Made by a program: the position numbers and the translations under genes
Notes under the pieces: generated by a model
The model's input: the letters and a program-made list of their open reading frames with translations, nothing else
Told to the model about the DNA's origin: nothing
Databases searched by the model: none
Source of the DNA: an archaeon
Lineage (GTDB): Archaea > Thermoproteota > Nitrososphaeria > Nitrososphaerales > Gagatemarchaeaceae
Direction: 5' to 3'
Assembly: GCA_902812495.1 (NCBI GenBank)
Contig: CADDZR010000001.1
Span: forward strand, 62,001 to 126,000
Length of the DNA: 64,000 nucleotides
Shown here: in pieces, positions 8,185 through 17,081 of the stretch
Position numbering within the stretch: the first letter of the stretch is position 1
Layout: every line of letters starts with the position of its first letter

Positions 8185-8247
8185 CGTGAATCAACATGTA
8201 TCTTATTCGTGAACCAGGGTTAGTAATAAATATGACCCATATTATCA

Positions 8248-8259
8248 ACCCTCAAGGGT
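8248..8259. repeat. Short palindrome ACCCTCAAGGGT in the gap downstream of pncA
   Basis: A 5-bp inverted repeat with a 2-base centre lies between the end of pncA and the start of the 7741-8184 gene on the same strand. It could be an operator or a weak hairpin, or may be chance; no T-run follows it. Confidence 0.25.
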
Positions 8260-8290
8260 ATGCGGCTGCTACGACGGGCGATCTGACTTT

Positions 8291-8899
8291 TTAGGATGAG
8301 GAGGATGATGCCGCATGCCCTGTAAATTCATTCAAGAAGAACCTTGAATAGGTAAGTTTTGCACCTGCTTTTTTCATTTGCATGAAGGCTTCCGCTGTAT
8401 CCTTGGGTTTTACATTTACACCCTTTGTACAATCTTTGGGCAAGATGACTTGGAATCCTAGATTTAAAGCGTCCAGTACAGTGTTTTTTACGCAATAGTC
8501 TGTTGCCAAACCAGTGACAACAACTTTGTTAACGCCAAGGGACCTTAGCCTAGAGGCCAAGTCTGTTCCGTCGAAGCCTGAATAAGCCTCCTTCTCAGCC
8601 TGCGTTGCTTTGCTTATAATAATCGCACCTTTCGGAACCTTAAGGTCTGGATGAAACCTCGCGCCCCATGTATTTTGTATGCAATGCTCGGGCCACGGGC
8701 CACCGTTCCGGATGAATGAGCAGTGGTCTGAAGGATGCCAGTCCCTAGTTAGTATTACAGGGAGCGAATTCTCAGTGAACCGGTCGATAAGTTTGTTGAT
8801 CTTTGGTATTATCTTATCTCCATTTTTAACGGGCAATGAGCCACCGGGACAAAAATCATTCTGCAAATCAACAACTATTAGCGCAATTTCTTTTCTCAT
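8291..8899 (-). CDS. pncA: Nicotinamidase (isochorismatase-fold amidase)
   Basis: 202 residues. The catalytic triad of the family is visible: D11 in ALIVVDLQNDF, K97 in IISKATQ and C136 in VTGLATDYCVKNT. The metal ligands are D53, H55 and H59 in TRDWHPSDH. The enzyme hydrolyses nicotinamide to nicotinate in the NAD salvage (Preiss-Handler) route. Its start overlaps the end of the nicotinate phosphoribosyltransferase gene, and nadE diverges beyond that, so all enzymes but the adenylyltransferase are encoded together. The last residues are a serine run and may be poorly conserved. Confidence 0.93.
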   Translation of the reverse strand: MRKEIALIVVDLQNDFCPGGSLPVKNGDKIIPKINKLIDRFTENSLPVILTRDWHPSDHCSFIRNGGPWPEHCIQNTWGARFHPDLKVPKGAIIISKATQAEKEAYSGFDGTDLASRLRSLGVNKVVVTGLATDYCVKNTVLDALNLGFQVILPKDCTKGVNVKPKDTAEAFMQMKKAGAKLTYSRFFLNEFTGHAASSSSS

Positions 8900-10110
8900 A
8901 GTGTGTTCAGAACAGGATTAGACTGACGCAGTTTTTCAAGTTTTTCCATTACATTCCTTCTTAAAGATTCTGGGGAGGCAAACTTGGTTACAATTTTGCC
9001 TTGTTCTATCAACTTGTGCTGTAATGGAATATATTTCTTTGGTGCCTTTTCTGAGATTGTAACCACATCGTTATATCCTTCTGCCCTGTAGACATATTTC
9101 CTGCCTCCCAAACCGCCCCGTTTAGCACGATAGAATTTCTTTCCTTTTTCATGAACTTCGACTATCTTGGCGCTGAAGTCAATAAGTGGTGGGTATGCAA
9201 CAGCTGTGCCAATCCCAAACCCATCAACTATATCTCTTAGGTTAGTCACGTCATTCTCATCCAGTCTACCTGATACTATTATTTTGACACTATTTCCTCC
9301 TCTTATATTAAGTTCCCACCTAACTTCTTCAATTATCTTCCTGAAGTCACCCCTTCTTGAAGCTGGGGTATCGAGCCGAACACCCCAAAGTTTCTTGCCC
9401 AAACTTTCGTAAGCCCTTACGGCTTCAGTTTTCTCGTCCCAAAATGTATCTACAAGAGCAATCCTAGGTACTCCTTTTGACATGCTGCTGTCAAACAGTT
9501 TCCAAGCCTTTTCTTGGTCTCCTATTATCTGAATTAAAGCGTGTGGCATCGTTCCCGAAGCTGTTATTCCTAGTAATTTTGCACCCAGAACATTAGAAAC
9601 ACCGTCAAAGCCTGCAATGTAACATGATCTCTCGACAAGTGCTGCAAGAGCCGGATGTACTCTTCTTGTTCCGAAACTTAATAGTAGTCTATTTTGAGCA
9701 GCCATTCTGAATCTTGCAGCCCGTGTTGCAATACTCGTGGCTGAAGATATTAGACCTAGAATTGCTGTTTCATATTCAAGAAAATCAATATACTTCCCTT
9801 CGATAGTTAAAACGGGTTCGTATACGCTCTTATTTCTGTCTGTAAGAAATATTTCACCTTCGTCAAATGACCAAACATCTACAGGTAACCCCTCCAATAG
9901 TTTTGCAACCTCATAAACACCACAAAGCACGCCCCATTTTTGGTCATAAGGTAGTTCTCTTGCATAAACCTCCATAACAACATACGAGTCAATCTTGTTC
10001 TTTAACAGGATACTCTTTGTGTTTAGAAAGTATGCGTCTGTTGTCTTTCCTTTTTTGATTTCTTCTTCGTTAGCTAACCAGAAGACCCTATCTTTCAAGT
10101 CGGTTTGCAT
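8896..10110 (-). CDS. pncB: Nicotinate phosphoribosyltransferase
   Basis: 404 residues, the length of archaeal and bacterial NAPRTases. Characteristic segments are LLSFGTRRVHPALA (phosphoribosyl-acceptor region with the conserved TRR-type motif), AGFDGVSNVLGAKLLGITASGTMPHA (the TxxH phosphohistidine-type region) and VRLDTPASRRGDF near 245. It condenses nicotinate with PRPP to form nicotinate mononucleotide. It is the first gene of a two-gene operon with pncA, whose start overlaps its end, and is divergent from nadE. Confidence 0.93.
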   Translation of the reverse strand: MQTDLKDRVFWLANEEEIKKGKTTDAYFLNTKSILLKNKIDSYVVMEVYARELPYDQKWGVLCGVYEVAKLLEGLPVDVWSFDEGEIFLTDRNKSVYEPVLTIEGKYIDFLEYETAILGLISSATSIATRAARFRMAAQNRLLLSFGTRRVHPALAALVERSCYIAGFDGVSNVLGAKLLGITASGTMPHALIQIIGDQEKAWKLFDSSMSKGVPRIALVDTFWDEKTEAVRAYESLGKKLWGVRLDTPASRRGDFRKIIEEVRWELNIRGGNSVKIIVSGRLDENDVTNLRDIVDGFGIGTAVAYPPLIDFSAKIVEVHEKGKKFYRAKRGGLGGRKYVYRAEGYNDVVTISEKAPKKYIPLQHKLIEQGKIVTKFASPESLRRNVMEKLEKLRQSNPVLNTL

Positions 10111-10168
10111 ACTTTATGGCTAAAAAGCAGAATTGAAAAAGCATTTTATTGAACTAACTGGACGGGAA

Positions 10169-10945
10169 ATGAAAGAGAAAGCAATAAATCTAAAAAACGC
10201 GAGAAGGAAAATAATTTCCTTCATCAGGAAGAAAGTGGAAACATCAGGTACAGAGGGTTTGGTAATTGGGGTGAGTGGAGGAATTGATTCAGCTGTGACT
10301 GCATATCTAAGTGTCGAATCGCTAGGCAACAAAAGAGTAACTGCTTTGATAATGCCTGATATGCGTGTAACACCTGAAAGCGATATTGAGGATGCGAAGA
10401 AAGTTACAGAGGAACTCTGCATCGAGTCAAAGTTGATAGACATAGCGCCGATACATAGATCTTTCATGAGATTCCTTGTAAGTAACAGGATTGCAGAGGG
10501 GAATCTGAGAGCTAGAATCAGAATGGCGCTTTTATATTATCATGCAAATCTCCAGAACAAGCTGGTGGTCGGTACAGGTGATAAATCAGAACTCCTCCTT
10601 GGTTACTTTACCAAATACGGTGATGGTGGTGTAGATTTTTTACCTATTGGAGATCTTTACAAAACAGAAGTAAGGAAATTAGGTGAGATGTTGGGTGTAA
10701 GCAGAAGGATAATAGCGAAACAAAGTAGTCCCAGGTTATGGGCAGGCCAGACAGCTGAGGCGGAGATAGGCCTTCCATACGAGATAATAGATGAGATATT
10801 AAAGGCCTACTTTGAAAATAAATTAACAGTTCAACAGATCGTAAAAAAGCTTGATATTAAAAAAACTACAGTAGAACAAATAATAAAAAGGTGTGAATTA
10901 AACGAGCACAAGAGGTCACTTCCTGAAATTTGTCTTATTAGGTAG
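10169..10945 (+). CDS. nadE: NAD synthetase (ammonia-dependent)
   Basis: About 258 residues from ATG 10169; an in-frame TTG at 10133 would leave only 22 bases to the divergent pncB start, so the ATG is preferred, with ATTTTATTGA 20 bases upstream as a possible TATA box. The N-type ATP pyrophosphatase P-loop is VSGGIDSAVTAYL, followed by GTGDKSELLLGYFTKYGDGGVD, which binds deamido-NAD and metal, and by SPRLWAGQTAE. No glutaminase domain is present, so ammonia is the likely nitrogen donor. The C-terminal TVQQIVKKLDIKKTTVEQI looks helical and HTH-like but is part of the usual NadE tail. Confidence 0.93.
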   Translation: MKEKAINLKNARRKIISFIRKKVETSGTEGLVIGVSGGIDSAVTAYLSVESLGNKRVTALIMPDMRVTPESDIEDAKKVTEELCIESKLIDIAPIHRSFMRFLVSNRIAEGNLRARIRMALLYYHANLQNKLVVGTGDKSELLLGYFTKYGDGGVDFLPIGDLYKTEVRKLGEMLGVSRRIIAKQSSPRLWAGQTAEAEIGLPYEIIDEILKAYFENKLTVQQIVKKLDIKKTTVEQIIKRCELNEHKRSLPEICLIR

Positions 10946-10950
10946 TGAAC

Positions 10951-11928
10951 TTATATTTTAATTCCAATTACATTTTCTATAATATCACTCAATGTTAAAA
11001 CGCCAATTAACATGTTATTTTCATTGTAAACGAACGCAATAGTCGAGCCAGCATCTTCCATTTTTTGTGTAACTGAAGCTATTGAATCTTGTTCGTTTAC
11101 TTTTGCTGGTTGTATAATGTATTCAGATATTGATGAATTTAATTTACCTTCTGCTATAGCATTCATCAAAGAACGAAAAGTAATGGCACCTATCCAATCC
11201 TTCCTTATACTATCATATACAGGTAATCTTGGATGTTTTGAAATTGCCATTATTCTTATTGCTTCAGAAACTTTGGATTGAACTGGTATTGAGATTATTT
11301 CCTCAATTGGAGTACAAATATCGCCTGCAGTTGTGTTTGATGAACTGAATGCGGTTCGAAGTATTCTAGCCAAGTCAGGCTCGATATGACCACTTCTTTC
11401 GAGAACAACAAGCATATCTTCAAACTCGGAAATTAATGTATTTTCTCCGTACCTTCTTGGACCCAGTATCTTCTTCGAGAGTCCCCTCGCCATAGAAGTC
11501 AGTGGTATCGCTACAGGAGAAAGCAACTTTATCACAACTATTGTACTTGGAGAAAGGAACATAGCGATGCGCAAAGAATCCTCTATGCCTATGGTCTTCG
11601 GAAACAAGTAGAGAAAAACCATTATGATTATTGATATTATAACTGTGTCATACAACCATCCAATTAAACCAAATATGTCAAAAAGAATAAGACCAGTGGA
11701 ACTAGCAATTGCTATGTTCGCGAATGTGTCTGTAAATGTGGTCACACTAACAAGTTTTGTTTTTTGAGACACTATCTCGAGTGCCTTCTCAGCATTTTTG
11801 TTACCTGCCTTCAACATAGACGCCAGTGACGCAGGTTTCAGCGTGAGGAAAGTTGCCTCCACCAACGAGGACCAGAACGATACAACTACTGAAACAGCTA
11901 GTGCTAGATAGACGAAGATTGTGGTCAA
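10951..11928 (-). CDS. CNNM/CorC-type membrane protein with CBS pair
   Basis: 325 residues from TTG, which overlaps the pyrH stop as TTGA. The N-terminal half is a DUF21/CNNM domain with three or four membrane segments (AVSVVVSFWSSLVEATFL, a central IISIIIMVFLYLFPKTIG, and SPSTIVVIKLLSPVAIPL); about residues 200-320 form a CBS pair (SKHPRLPVYD and TIAFVYNENNMLIGVLTLSD). The family handles magnesium or sodium-coupled cation transport, gated by ATP-Mg binding to the CBS pair. The transported ion is not readable from sequence. Confidence 0.85.
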   Translation of the reverse strand: MTTIFVYLALAVSVVVSFWSSLVEATFLTLKPASLASMLKAGNKNAEKALEIVSQKTKLVSVTTFTDTFANIAIASSTGLILFDIFGLIGWLYDTVIISIIIMVFLYLFPKTIGIEDSLRIAMFLSPSTIVVIKLLSPVAIPLTSMARGLSKKILGPRRYGENTLISEFEDMLVVLERSGHIEPDLARILRTAFSSSNTTAGDICTPIEEIISIPVQSKVSEAIRIMAISKHPRLPVYDSIRKDWIGAITFRSLMNAIAEGKLNSSISEYIIQPAKVNEQDSIASVTQKMEDAGSTIAFVYNENNMLIGVLTLSDIIENVIGIKI

Positions 11929-12587
11929 TATACTGTTGTACCTATTTTCTTTCCTTCAACGACCTTTATGAGGTTTGTTGGATCATAGCCATCCACAACT
12001 ACCATTTTCAGTCTTTGCCGTTTTAAGTACCTTACTGCAATGGGGTCCACTATTGTATGTATTCCTGGTCGATGCTCTTCACCGACAAGTTTAGTAAGCT
12101 CTTCATAGGTTATCATGTCAAGTTTCTTGGCGTTGCTGTGTACCTTTGGGTCTGCAGAATAAATTCCTGATTGATCTGAGCATTTTATCAACAAATCCGC
12201 CTTCCATTTGCTACTAAGTATTGCTGCAACTGTGTCAGTTGTGATACCTGGCTTCAATCCTCCCATAACTCCTATTCCTTTTGTTTCAAGATTAGAAATC
12301 ATCGAATTGATATTCCTGGGTACTAAATCTATTCCAAGTTTCATTGAAAACAATTTTGCATTTACACGAGATATTTCGATAGCTATCGTGTCTTGTTTTT
12401 CTCGAGATAGATTCAGTTTTTTAGCAATATGAATGAATTCCCTTGCAAGTTTTCCACCTCCCACAACTAGCCCAATTTTGTTCCCTTTTGCGACTAGAGA
12501 AAGAATGGTGGAACAGTATGACTCGACCAGCTGTGGTTTTGGTGGTGATCCTAGTACTGATCCCCCTATTCTGATAACTAGTCTCAA
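11925..12587 (-). CDS. pyrH: UMP kinase, archaeal type
   Basis: 220 residues of the amino-acid-kinase fold. It has VIRIGGSVLG at the N-terminus (phosphate-binding glycine loop), GLVVGGGKLAREFI, VMGGLKPGITTDTVAA and ADLLIKCSDQSGIYSADPK. The enzyme phosphorylates UMP to UDP with ATP. The archaeal form is shorter than bacterial PyrH. The start is TTG. It leads a two-gene unit with the CNNM gene. Confidence 0.92.
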   Translation of the reverse strand: MRLVIRIGGSVLGSPPKPQLVESYCSTILSLVAKGNKIGLVVGGGKLAREFIHIAKKLNLSREKQDTIAIEISRVNAKLFSMKLGIDLVPRNINSMISNLETKGIGVMGGLKPGITTDTVAAILSSKWKADLLIKCSDQSGIYSADPKVHSNAKKLDMITYEELTKLVGEEHRPGIHTIVDPIAVRYLKRQRLKMVVVDGYDPTNLIKVVEGKKIGTTVY

Positions 12588-12706
12588 CTTAAGCTATCGG
12601 TTTATGTAGCCTTTATAAATAGGTGATTAAATAATAATGACAGATAACATGCTATTCCAGTTGACATTTGGAATAATTATAAAATAATTTGAGGTGTTAA
12701 TATAAA

Positions 12707-13957
12707 TTGTCAAGTAAACCTGATTCTGTAAAATTATACAGGATAAGAAAATTAATATCAGAGCTAGCAAGTAAAGAAGGAAGGGGTACTGAACTCGTCT
12801 CCCTTTACATACCTCCAAAGAAACCAATTCACGAAGTTATAGCTAATCTGAGGGAAGAATGGGGCACGGCCGGTAACATAAAGTCAGATACGACACGAAC
12901 ACATGTGCAGGATGCCCTTGTAAAGACCATGCAGAGGCTCAAACTGTATAAAGAGACGCCTGAGAATGGCCTGGTTATCTTCGCCGGAGCACTTCCAACC
13001 AATGGGCCTGGAAGTGAGGTTGTAATGATTCATGAAATAATACCTCCTAAACCCGTTACTGCATATCTTTACCAGTGTGACGATCATTTTCATTTGGAAT
13101 GGCTAAAAGACATGCTCAAAGAAGAAAAAGTCTATGGCCTTCTTTCTATTGATGCGACGGAAGCAGGTTTAGGGCTTCTCAGCGGAGAGAGGCTCGAGAT
13201 AGTTGATGTCATAACTTCGGGAGTTTCAGGCAAGACAAGAAAAGGAGGACAAAGTGCTAGAAGATATGAAAGGCTCAGAGAGATGGAACTTACTTATTAC
13301 TTTCATAGGGTCGCAGAGCACGTAAATAGGGCTTTCCTTGAAGAATCCAAAGTTGTCGGATTGATAGTTGGCGGACCGGGACCTACCAAAGACGATTTCG
13401 TAAAAGGAAACTACCTAAACTATCAGCTGCAGAAAAACATAATCGCCGTAATAGACACTTCATATTCGGGCCGTGAGGGTGTAAGAGAACTTGTTGAAAG
13501 GGCATCCGACCTGCTCAAGGATGTTAGACTTGTAGAAGAAAAGAAAATGGTGCAGAAATTTCTTTCTGAAATAAACAAACCGGGCGGTCTAGCCGTTTAT
13601 GGATTGCAACGTGTTATCGAAGCACTCCAAAACGCAAATTGCGATATCGTTCTTGTAGCTGATAATTTTGAAACATATAAAATATCTGCAACTTGTAAGA
13701 AGTGTGGTACAAAGAAAGAGTCCATTGTTAAAGCGCAAGAAAAGATGCAAAAGATACAAGAATTAATTTCAAAACCTTGTATTAAATGTGGTTCAATGGA
13801 GTTCGAGTTAGAGGAGAGGGACGTAATAGATATTCTTGAAGAAATAGCGACGCAAATTGGAGCGAAAGTTGAGGTCATATCATCAGGAACGGAGGAGGGG
13901 AAAATGTTTAACTCGTTCGGTGGCATTGGAGCATTACTTAGATACAGACAAGATTAA
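12707..13957 (+). CDS. prf1: Peptide chain release factor aRF1
   Basis: 416 residues from TTG. The NIKS stop-codon recognition motif is at 57-60, YQCDDHF (the YxCxxxF element) at 122-128, and GGQ, which triggers peptidyl-tRNA hydrolysis, at 180-182. The C-terminal domain carries a zinc ribbon (CKKCGTK and CIKCGS), usual in archaeal aRF1. It recognises all three stop codons in the ribosomal A site. The start TTG follows an AT-rich leader with GAGGTGTT 15-20 bases upstream. Confidence 0.96.
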   Translation: MSSKPDSVKLYRIRKLISELASKEGRGTELVSLYIPPKKPIHEVIANLREEWGTAGNIKSDTTRTHVQDALVKTMQRLKLYKETPENGLVIFAGALPTNGPGSEVVMIHEIIPPKPVTAYLYQCDDHFHLEWLKDMLKEEKVYGLLSIDATEAGLGLLSGERLEIVDVITSGVSGKTRKGGQSARRYERLREMELTYYFHRVAEHVNRAFLEESKVVGLIVGGPGPTKDDFVKGNYLNYQLQKNIIAVIDTSYSGREGVRELVERASDLLKDVRLVEEKKMVQKFLSEINKPGGLAVYGLQRVIEALQNANCDIVLVADNFETYKISATCKKCGTKKESIVKAQEKMQKIQELISKPCIKCGSMEFELEERDVIDILEEIATQIGAKVEVISSGTEEGKMFNSFGGIGALLRYRQD

Positions 13958-14005
13958 AAGACGAACCGTTTATTTGCATGAGTCTCAAAAGGATAGGAAG
14001 GTAAT

Positions 14006-15223
14006 TTGCCCATCAGGATAGGAATAATAGGTAAGACAAATGCTGGAAAGACAACTCTATTCAACTCTATGACACTGCTTTCTGCAGAGGTCTCAAATTA
14101 CCCTTTTACTACAAAAAGTCCTCAGAGTGGAGTAGCGAACGTTGTTACACTCTGTGTTCACAAAGAATTCAACGTAAAGGATAATCCGGTTAATTCGAGG
14201 TGCGAGGATGGGTGGAGATTCATTCCTGTAGAAGTAACGGACCTGCCTGGTTTAATCAAAGGTGCTTGGATGGGCAAGGGCCTTGGTAACCAATTTTTAG
14301 CTGTCGCGGCCCAATCTGATGCTCTATTTCACGTTGTTGATGCTTCGGGAAGTATAGACAAGGACGGTAAGATTACCGAAGCAGGTACTGGTGACCCTAT
14401 TGCTGACTTTGCTGATGTTGAGCTTGAACTAGTTTTGTGGTATGTAAAGTTGTTTACTTCGAATATAAGTAAAATATCAAAACTTGTAAAGACATCCAAA
14501 TATTCTCTGGCTGATGCTGTAGCTGAGGTACTCCAGGGAATAGGTGTAAAGAAAGAGCATGTTATCAGGGCGTTAAGCGATTCTCTCCTCACAGAAAAAA
14601 ACGTTGAAAACTGGAATGAAAAAGAAATACAAAACTTTTGTTGGATACTTAGAGAGGTTTCAAAACCAACCATAATACTTGCTAACAAGATGGATTTACC
14701 ATATGCAGCAGAAAACTTTCAGAAACTCAGGGAAACCTACAAGGGTTTGATAGTTGTACCCACAAGCGGGGAAGCAGAGCTAACGCTTAGACGAGCAGAG
14801 GCGAAGGGTTTGATAAAGTATGTGCCAGGAGAAGAGAGATTTGAGATATTAAAACCGCAAGAGCTTAACGAAGCGCAAAAGGCTGCGCTTGCATACATTA
14901 AGAGAAAAGTCTTCGGTGAATACCTGCGCACAGGTGTGCAGTTTGCACTCAACATAGCTGTATTCAAGTTACTCAAGATGAATACAATATATCCAGTTGC
15001 AGATCCAGAGAAACTTACCGATAAGCAAGGCAGGGTACTCCCAGATGTTTACCTAATGCCTACTGGTTCTACAGTTGAGGATCTTGCCAGAACTATACAC
15101 AGCGATCTGGCAAAAGGGCTACTTTATGCCGTGGATGCTAGGACAGGGCTGAGATTACCTGCAAACTACGTTTTACGAGATAGAGATGTACTATCCATAG
15201 TATCAACAGCCAGAAGGGGTTAA
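14006..15223 (+). CDS. YchF-like Obg-family GTPase/ATPase with TGS domain
   Basis: 405 residues. The P-loop GKTNAGKTTLFNS is at 10-22, switch region SNYPFTT, G3 is DLPGLIKGAWMGKGLGNQFL, and G4 is NKMD near 235. A helical insertion follows, and the C-terminus is a TGS domain (VYLMPTGSTVEDLARTIHSD). Archaeal members of the YchF/DRG-like group associate with ribosomes; substrate nucleotide preference is uncertain because the YchF branch prefers ATP while this one has an NKMD G4, which fits GTP. It is followed after 17 bases by the primase large subunit gene. Confidence 0.88.
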   Translation: MPIRIGIIGKTNAGKTTLFNSMTLLSAEVSNYPFTTKSPQSGVANVVTLCVHKEFNVKDNPVNSRCEDGWRFIPVEVTDLPGLIKGAWMGKGLGNQFLAVAAQSDALFHVVDASGSIDKDGKITEAGTGDPIADFADVELELVLWYVKLFTSNISKISKLVKTSKYSLADAVAEVLQGIGVKKEHVIRALSDSLLTEKNVENWNEKEIQNFCWILREVSKPTIILANKMDLPYAAENFQKLRETYKGLIVVPTSGEAELTLRRAEAKGLIKYVPGEERFEILKPQELNEAQKAALAYIKRKVFGEYLRTGVQFALNIAVFKLLKMNTIYPVADPEKLTDKQGRVLPDVYLMPTGSTVEDLARTIHSDLAKGLLYAVDARTGLRLPANYVLRDRDVLSIVSTARRG

Positions 15224-15240
15224 ATTCAAGGTCTCTTTCT

Positions 15241-16206
15241 ATGACAAGTGCTTCCTTGCTTTCAGAGTTTGAGGCAAAGTATCCTTTTTCACCTACATCC
15301 AGAAGTATCTTTGAAAGGATACCGTTTGAGGAAAGTCTCAGAAGCAAGGAGGTAATTGAGCATACTGAACAAAGGCTGCTCGCCTCTTTAGGAAGAGACG
15401 TCTATGAAAGGCATCTTTCTCCACTCATAGAATTCGTAAGTTTCTTTGCCTCCGCTTTCATTGCCTCTCAAGACTCCTTTCTTGCTTCCAAGTTTGCGAA
15501 TAGGGAAGCAGCCATGGCACGAAGCTATTTCCTAAAAGAAAGCAGTGAAACAAAAATAAGATTAATGGATATCTGCTTCGGTATTAAGCTAAGTGCAGGG
15601 GGCAGATATTATGTTTTGCCCTTCGAACATTACCTCGAAAGAACATGTAGATTCAACATAATAAGACTCCAGAAGTGGAAACTTGGAAGGCAGGATTTAA
15701 TTTCGGGCCTAGTTTATCTTAATGAAAACAAACTTTCTGACCTTTTTACCGACTGCACAAAAAGTTTGATTTCTGAAGGAGTTGCAAATCTTAAGAGGGG
15801 GGTTTTCCCGCGTCAGCTTGAAGAGCTTAGAAAGAAAGTTCTTTCTTTCATTCCAAAGAAAAAATTGCCCTCATCAGGCAAGTACTCGTATATTGAAGAA
15901 TTGCTTAGACATCCTGTTTATGATGGAAGACACAGACTGGTCTGGCTTGTCCTCGCTCCATATCTCGTTAACATTAAGGGAGTTGATGATTCACAAGCCA
16001 TCGACATAATACGCAACTATGTATCTGTCGCAGGTGAATCCGGAGACATGAAACGGTTTATAGAGTATAACGTAAGAAGGGCAAGGAAGAATGGTCTCAT
16101 GCCTCCGACTCTGACCACCTTAAGGAACGAACACCCGGATCTGTTTGCGTTGCTTCCACCAGAAGTAAAAACTAAAAATCCAAAGAACCCACTGGTATCC
16201 GATTGA
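15241..16206 (+). CDS. priL: DNA primase large subunit, PriL N-domain plus PriX-like C-domain without Fe-S cysteines
   Basis: 321 residues. The N-terminal 200 residues follow the PriL pattern: KYPF near 13-16, an AREAAMARSYF-like helix, YYVLPFEHYLERT, and a WKLGRQDLISGLVYLNENKL segment near 146-165. The C-terminal domain begins HPVYDGRHRLVWLVLAPYL at 224 and ends with NGLMPPTLTTLRNEHPDL, resembling the PriX/PriL C-terminal helical module. Canonical archaeal and eukaryotic PriL coordinates a 4Fe-4S cluster with four cysteines in this domain; here the only cysteines are 112, 136 and 172, all in the N-domain, so the cluster should be absent. It would partner the PriS encoded at 58516. Assignment is from remembered family patterns. 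Confidence 0.68.
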   Translation: MTSASLLSEFEAKYPFSPTSRSIFERIPFEESLRSKEVIEHTEQRLLASLGRDVYERHLSPLIEFVSFFASAFIASQDSFLASKFANREAAMARSYFLKESSETKIRLMDICFGIKLSAGGRYYVLPFEHYLERTCRFNIIRLQKWKLGRQDLISGLVYLNENKLSDLFTDCTKSLISEGVANLKRGVFPRQLEELRKKVLSFIPKKKLPSSGKYSYIEELLRHPVYDGRHRLVWLVLAPYLVNIKGVDDSQAIDIIRNYVSVAGESGDMKRFIEYNVRRARKNGLMPPTLTTLRNEHPDLFALLPPEVKTKNPKNPLVSD

Positions 16207-17033
16207 AATACAAGGCATTTGGGAATACAGGTAGACTTGTTTCTGAAATAGGCATGGGCACATATTACGACCCACTTTGGATATTAACTGCAAAATTAGG
16301 TTGGTTCAGAGGTAAAGAGGAAAAACTAAGAGCAATCAAAAAAGGACTAGAAGGCGGTATAAATCTTATTGATACGGCAGAAATATATGGCTCTGAACGT
16401 TTAGTAGGCGAGGCGATAAATGGATGGAACAGGGAATCTTTATTTGTTGCAACTAAGGTCTGGCCTTCCCATTTAAGATACGACGATGTGATCAAATCAT
16501 GTGAAAAGAGTCTTGAGAGACTCTCAACATCATACATAGACCTATATCAGGTTCACTGGCCCAATCCAAGGATACCCATAAAAGAAACAATGAGGGCAAT
16601 GGAAAAGCTTGTTGAGGATGGTAAGGTAAGATACATAGGTGTAAGCAACTTCTCCCTCACACAGCTAAAGGAAGCGGAGGAGGCACTTGAAAAATGCACG
16701 ATAACTTCAATACAAAATAGTTACAGCTTAATAGATAGGAAGATAGAAGTAGATCTGTTGCCTTATTGTAACCAAAGAAACATTGCTGTACTTGCTTATT
16801 ATCCACTAGCCCACGGAAGACTCACAAGAGATAAAAGGTTAGACGTATTTTGTAATAAGTACGGTAAGACAGCCTCTCAACTAGCTTTGAGATGGCTTAC
16901 CCAGAAGAACAATGTTTTCCCTATACCAAGAGCCTCTAAAGAATCCCATGTTTTGGAGAACCTTGGAGCAAGTGACTGGGAGATTGAACCGTATGATTAT
17001 ATAAATATTTCAAATCTATTCGTAGATAAATAA
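16203..17033 (+). CDS. Aldo/keto reductase (copy 1, upstream of valS)
   Basis: 276 residues, a TIM-barrel NADPH-dependent oxidoreductase. The catalytic tetrad is D57 and Y62 in IDTAEIYG, K85 in VATKVW and H118 in YQVHWPNP. The C-terminal cofactor region is FPIPRASKESHVLENLGA. The start is TTG, overlapping the end of the primase gene. Residues about 90-162 are encoded by a 219-bp segment identical to the paralogue at 19451-20260, whereas the flanks have diverged strongly. Natural substrate unknown. Confidence 0.9.
   Translation: MKYKAFGNTGRLVSEIGMGTYYDPLWILTAKLGWFRGKEEKLRAIKKGLEGGINLIDTAEIYGSERLVGEAINGWNRESLFVATKVWPSHLRYDDVIKSCEKSLERLSTSYIDLYQVHWPNPRIPIKETMRAMEKLVEDGKVRYIGVSNFSLTQLKEAEEALEKCTITSIQNSYSLIDRKIEVDLLPYCNQRNIAVLAYYPLAHGRLTRDKRLDVFCNKYGKTASQLALRWLTQKNNVFPIPRASKESHVLENLGASDWEIEPYDYINISNLFVDK
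16469..16687 (+). repeat. 219-bp perfect inverted repeat, left copy
   Basis: Base-by-base comparison shows that this segment of the first aldo/keto reductase gene is the exact reverse complement of 19791-20009 in the second. Identity starts and stops abruptly; flanking bases differ at once. Because synonymous sites are also identical while the rest of the genes have diverged, recent gene conversion is the simplest explanation. Confidence 0.97.
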
Positions 17034-17081
17034 AGGAACTGCAACAATACAATTTGACGCTTTTAACTTCATATACTAGGA

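Noticed and set aside
8248-8290. Intrinsic terminator after pncA
   Set aside because: The ACCCTCAAGGGT palindrome is short and no T-run follows on the transcribed strand; retained only as a weak repeat.
13597-13926. 109-residue minus-strand frame opposite the aRF1 zinc domain
   Set aside because: Shadow frame; aRF1 coding on the plus strand is unambiguous.
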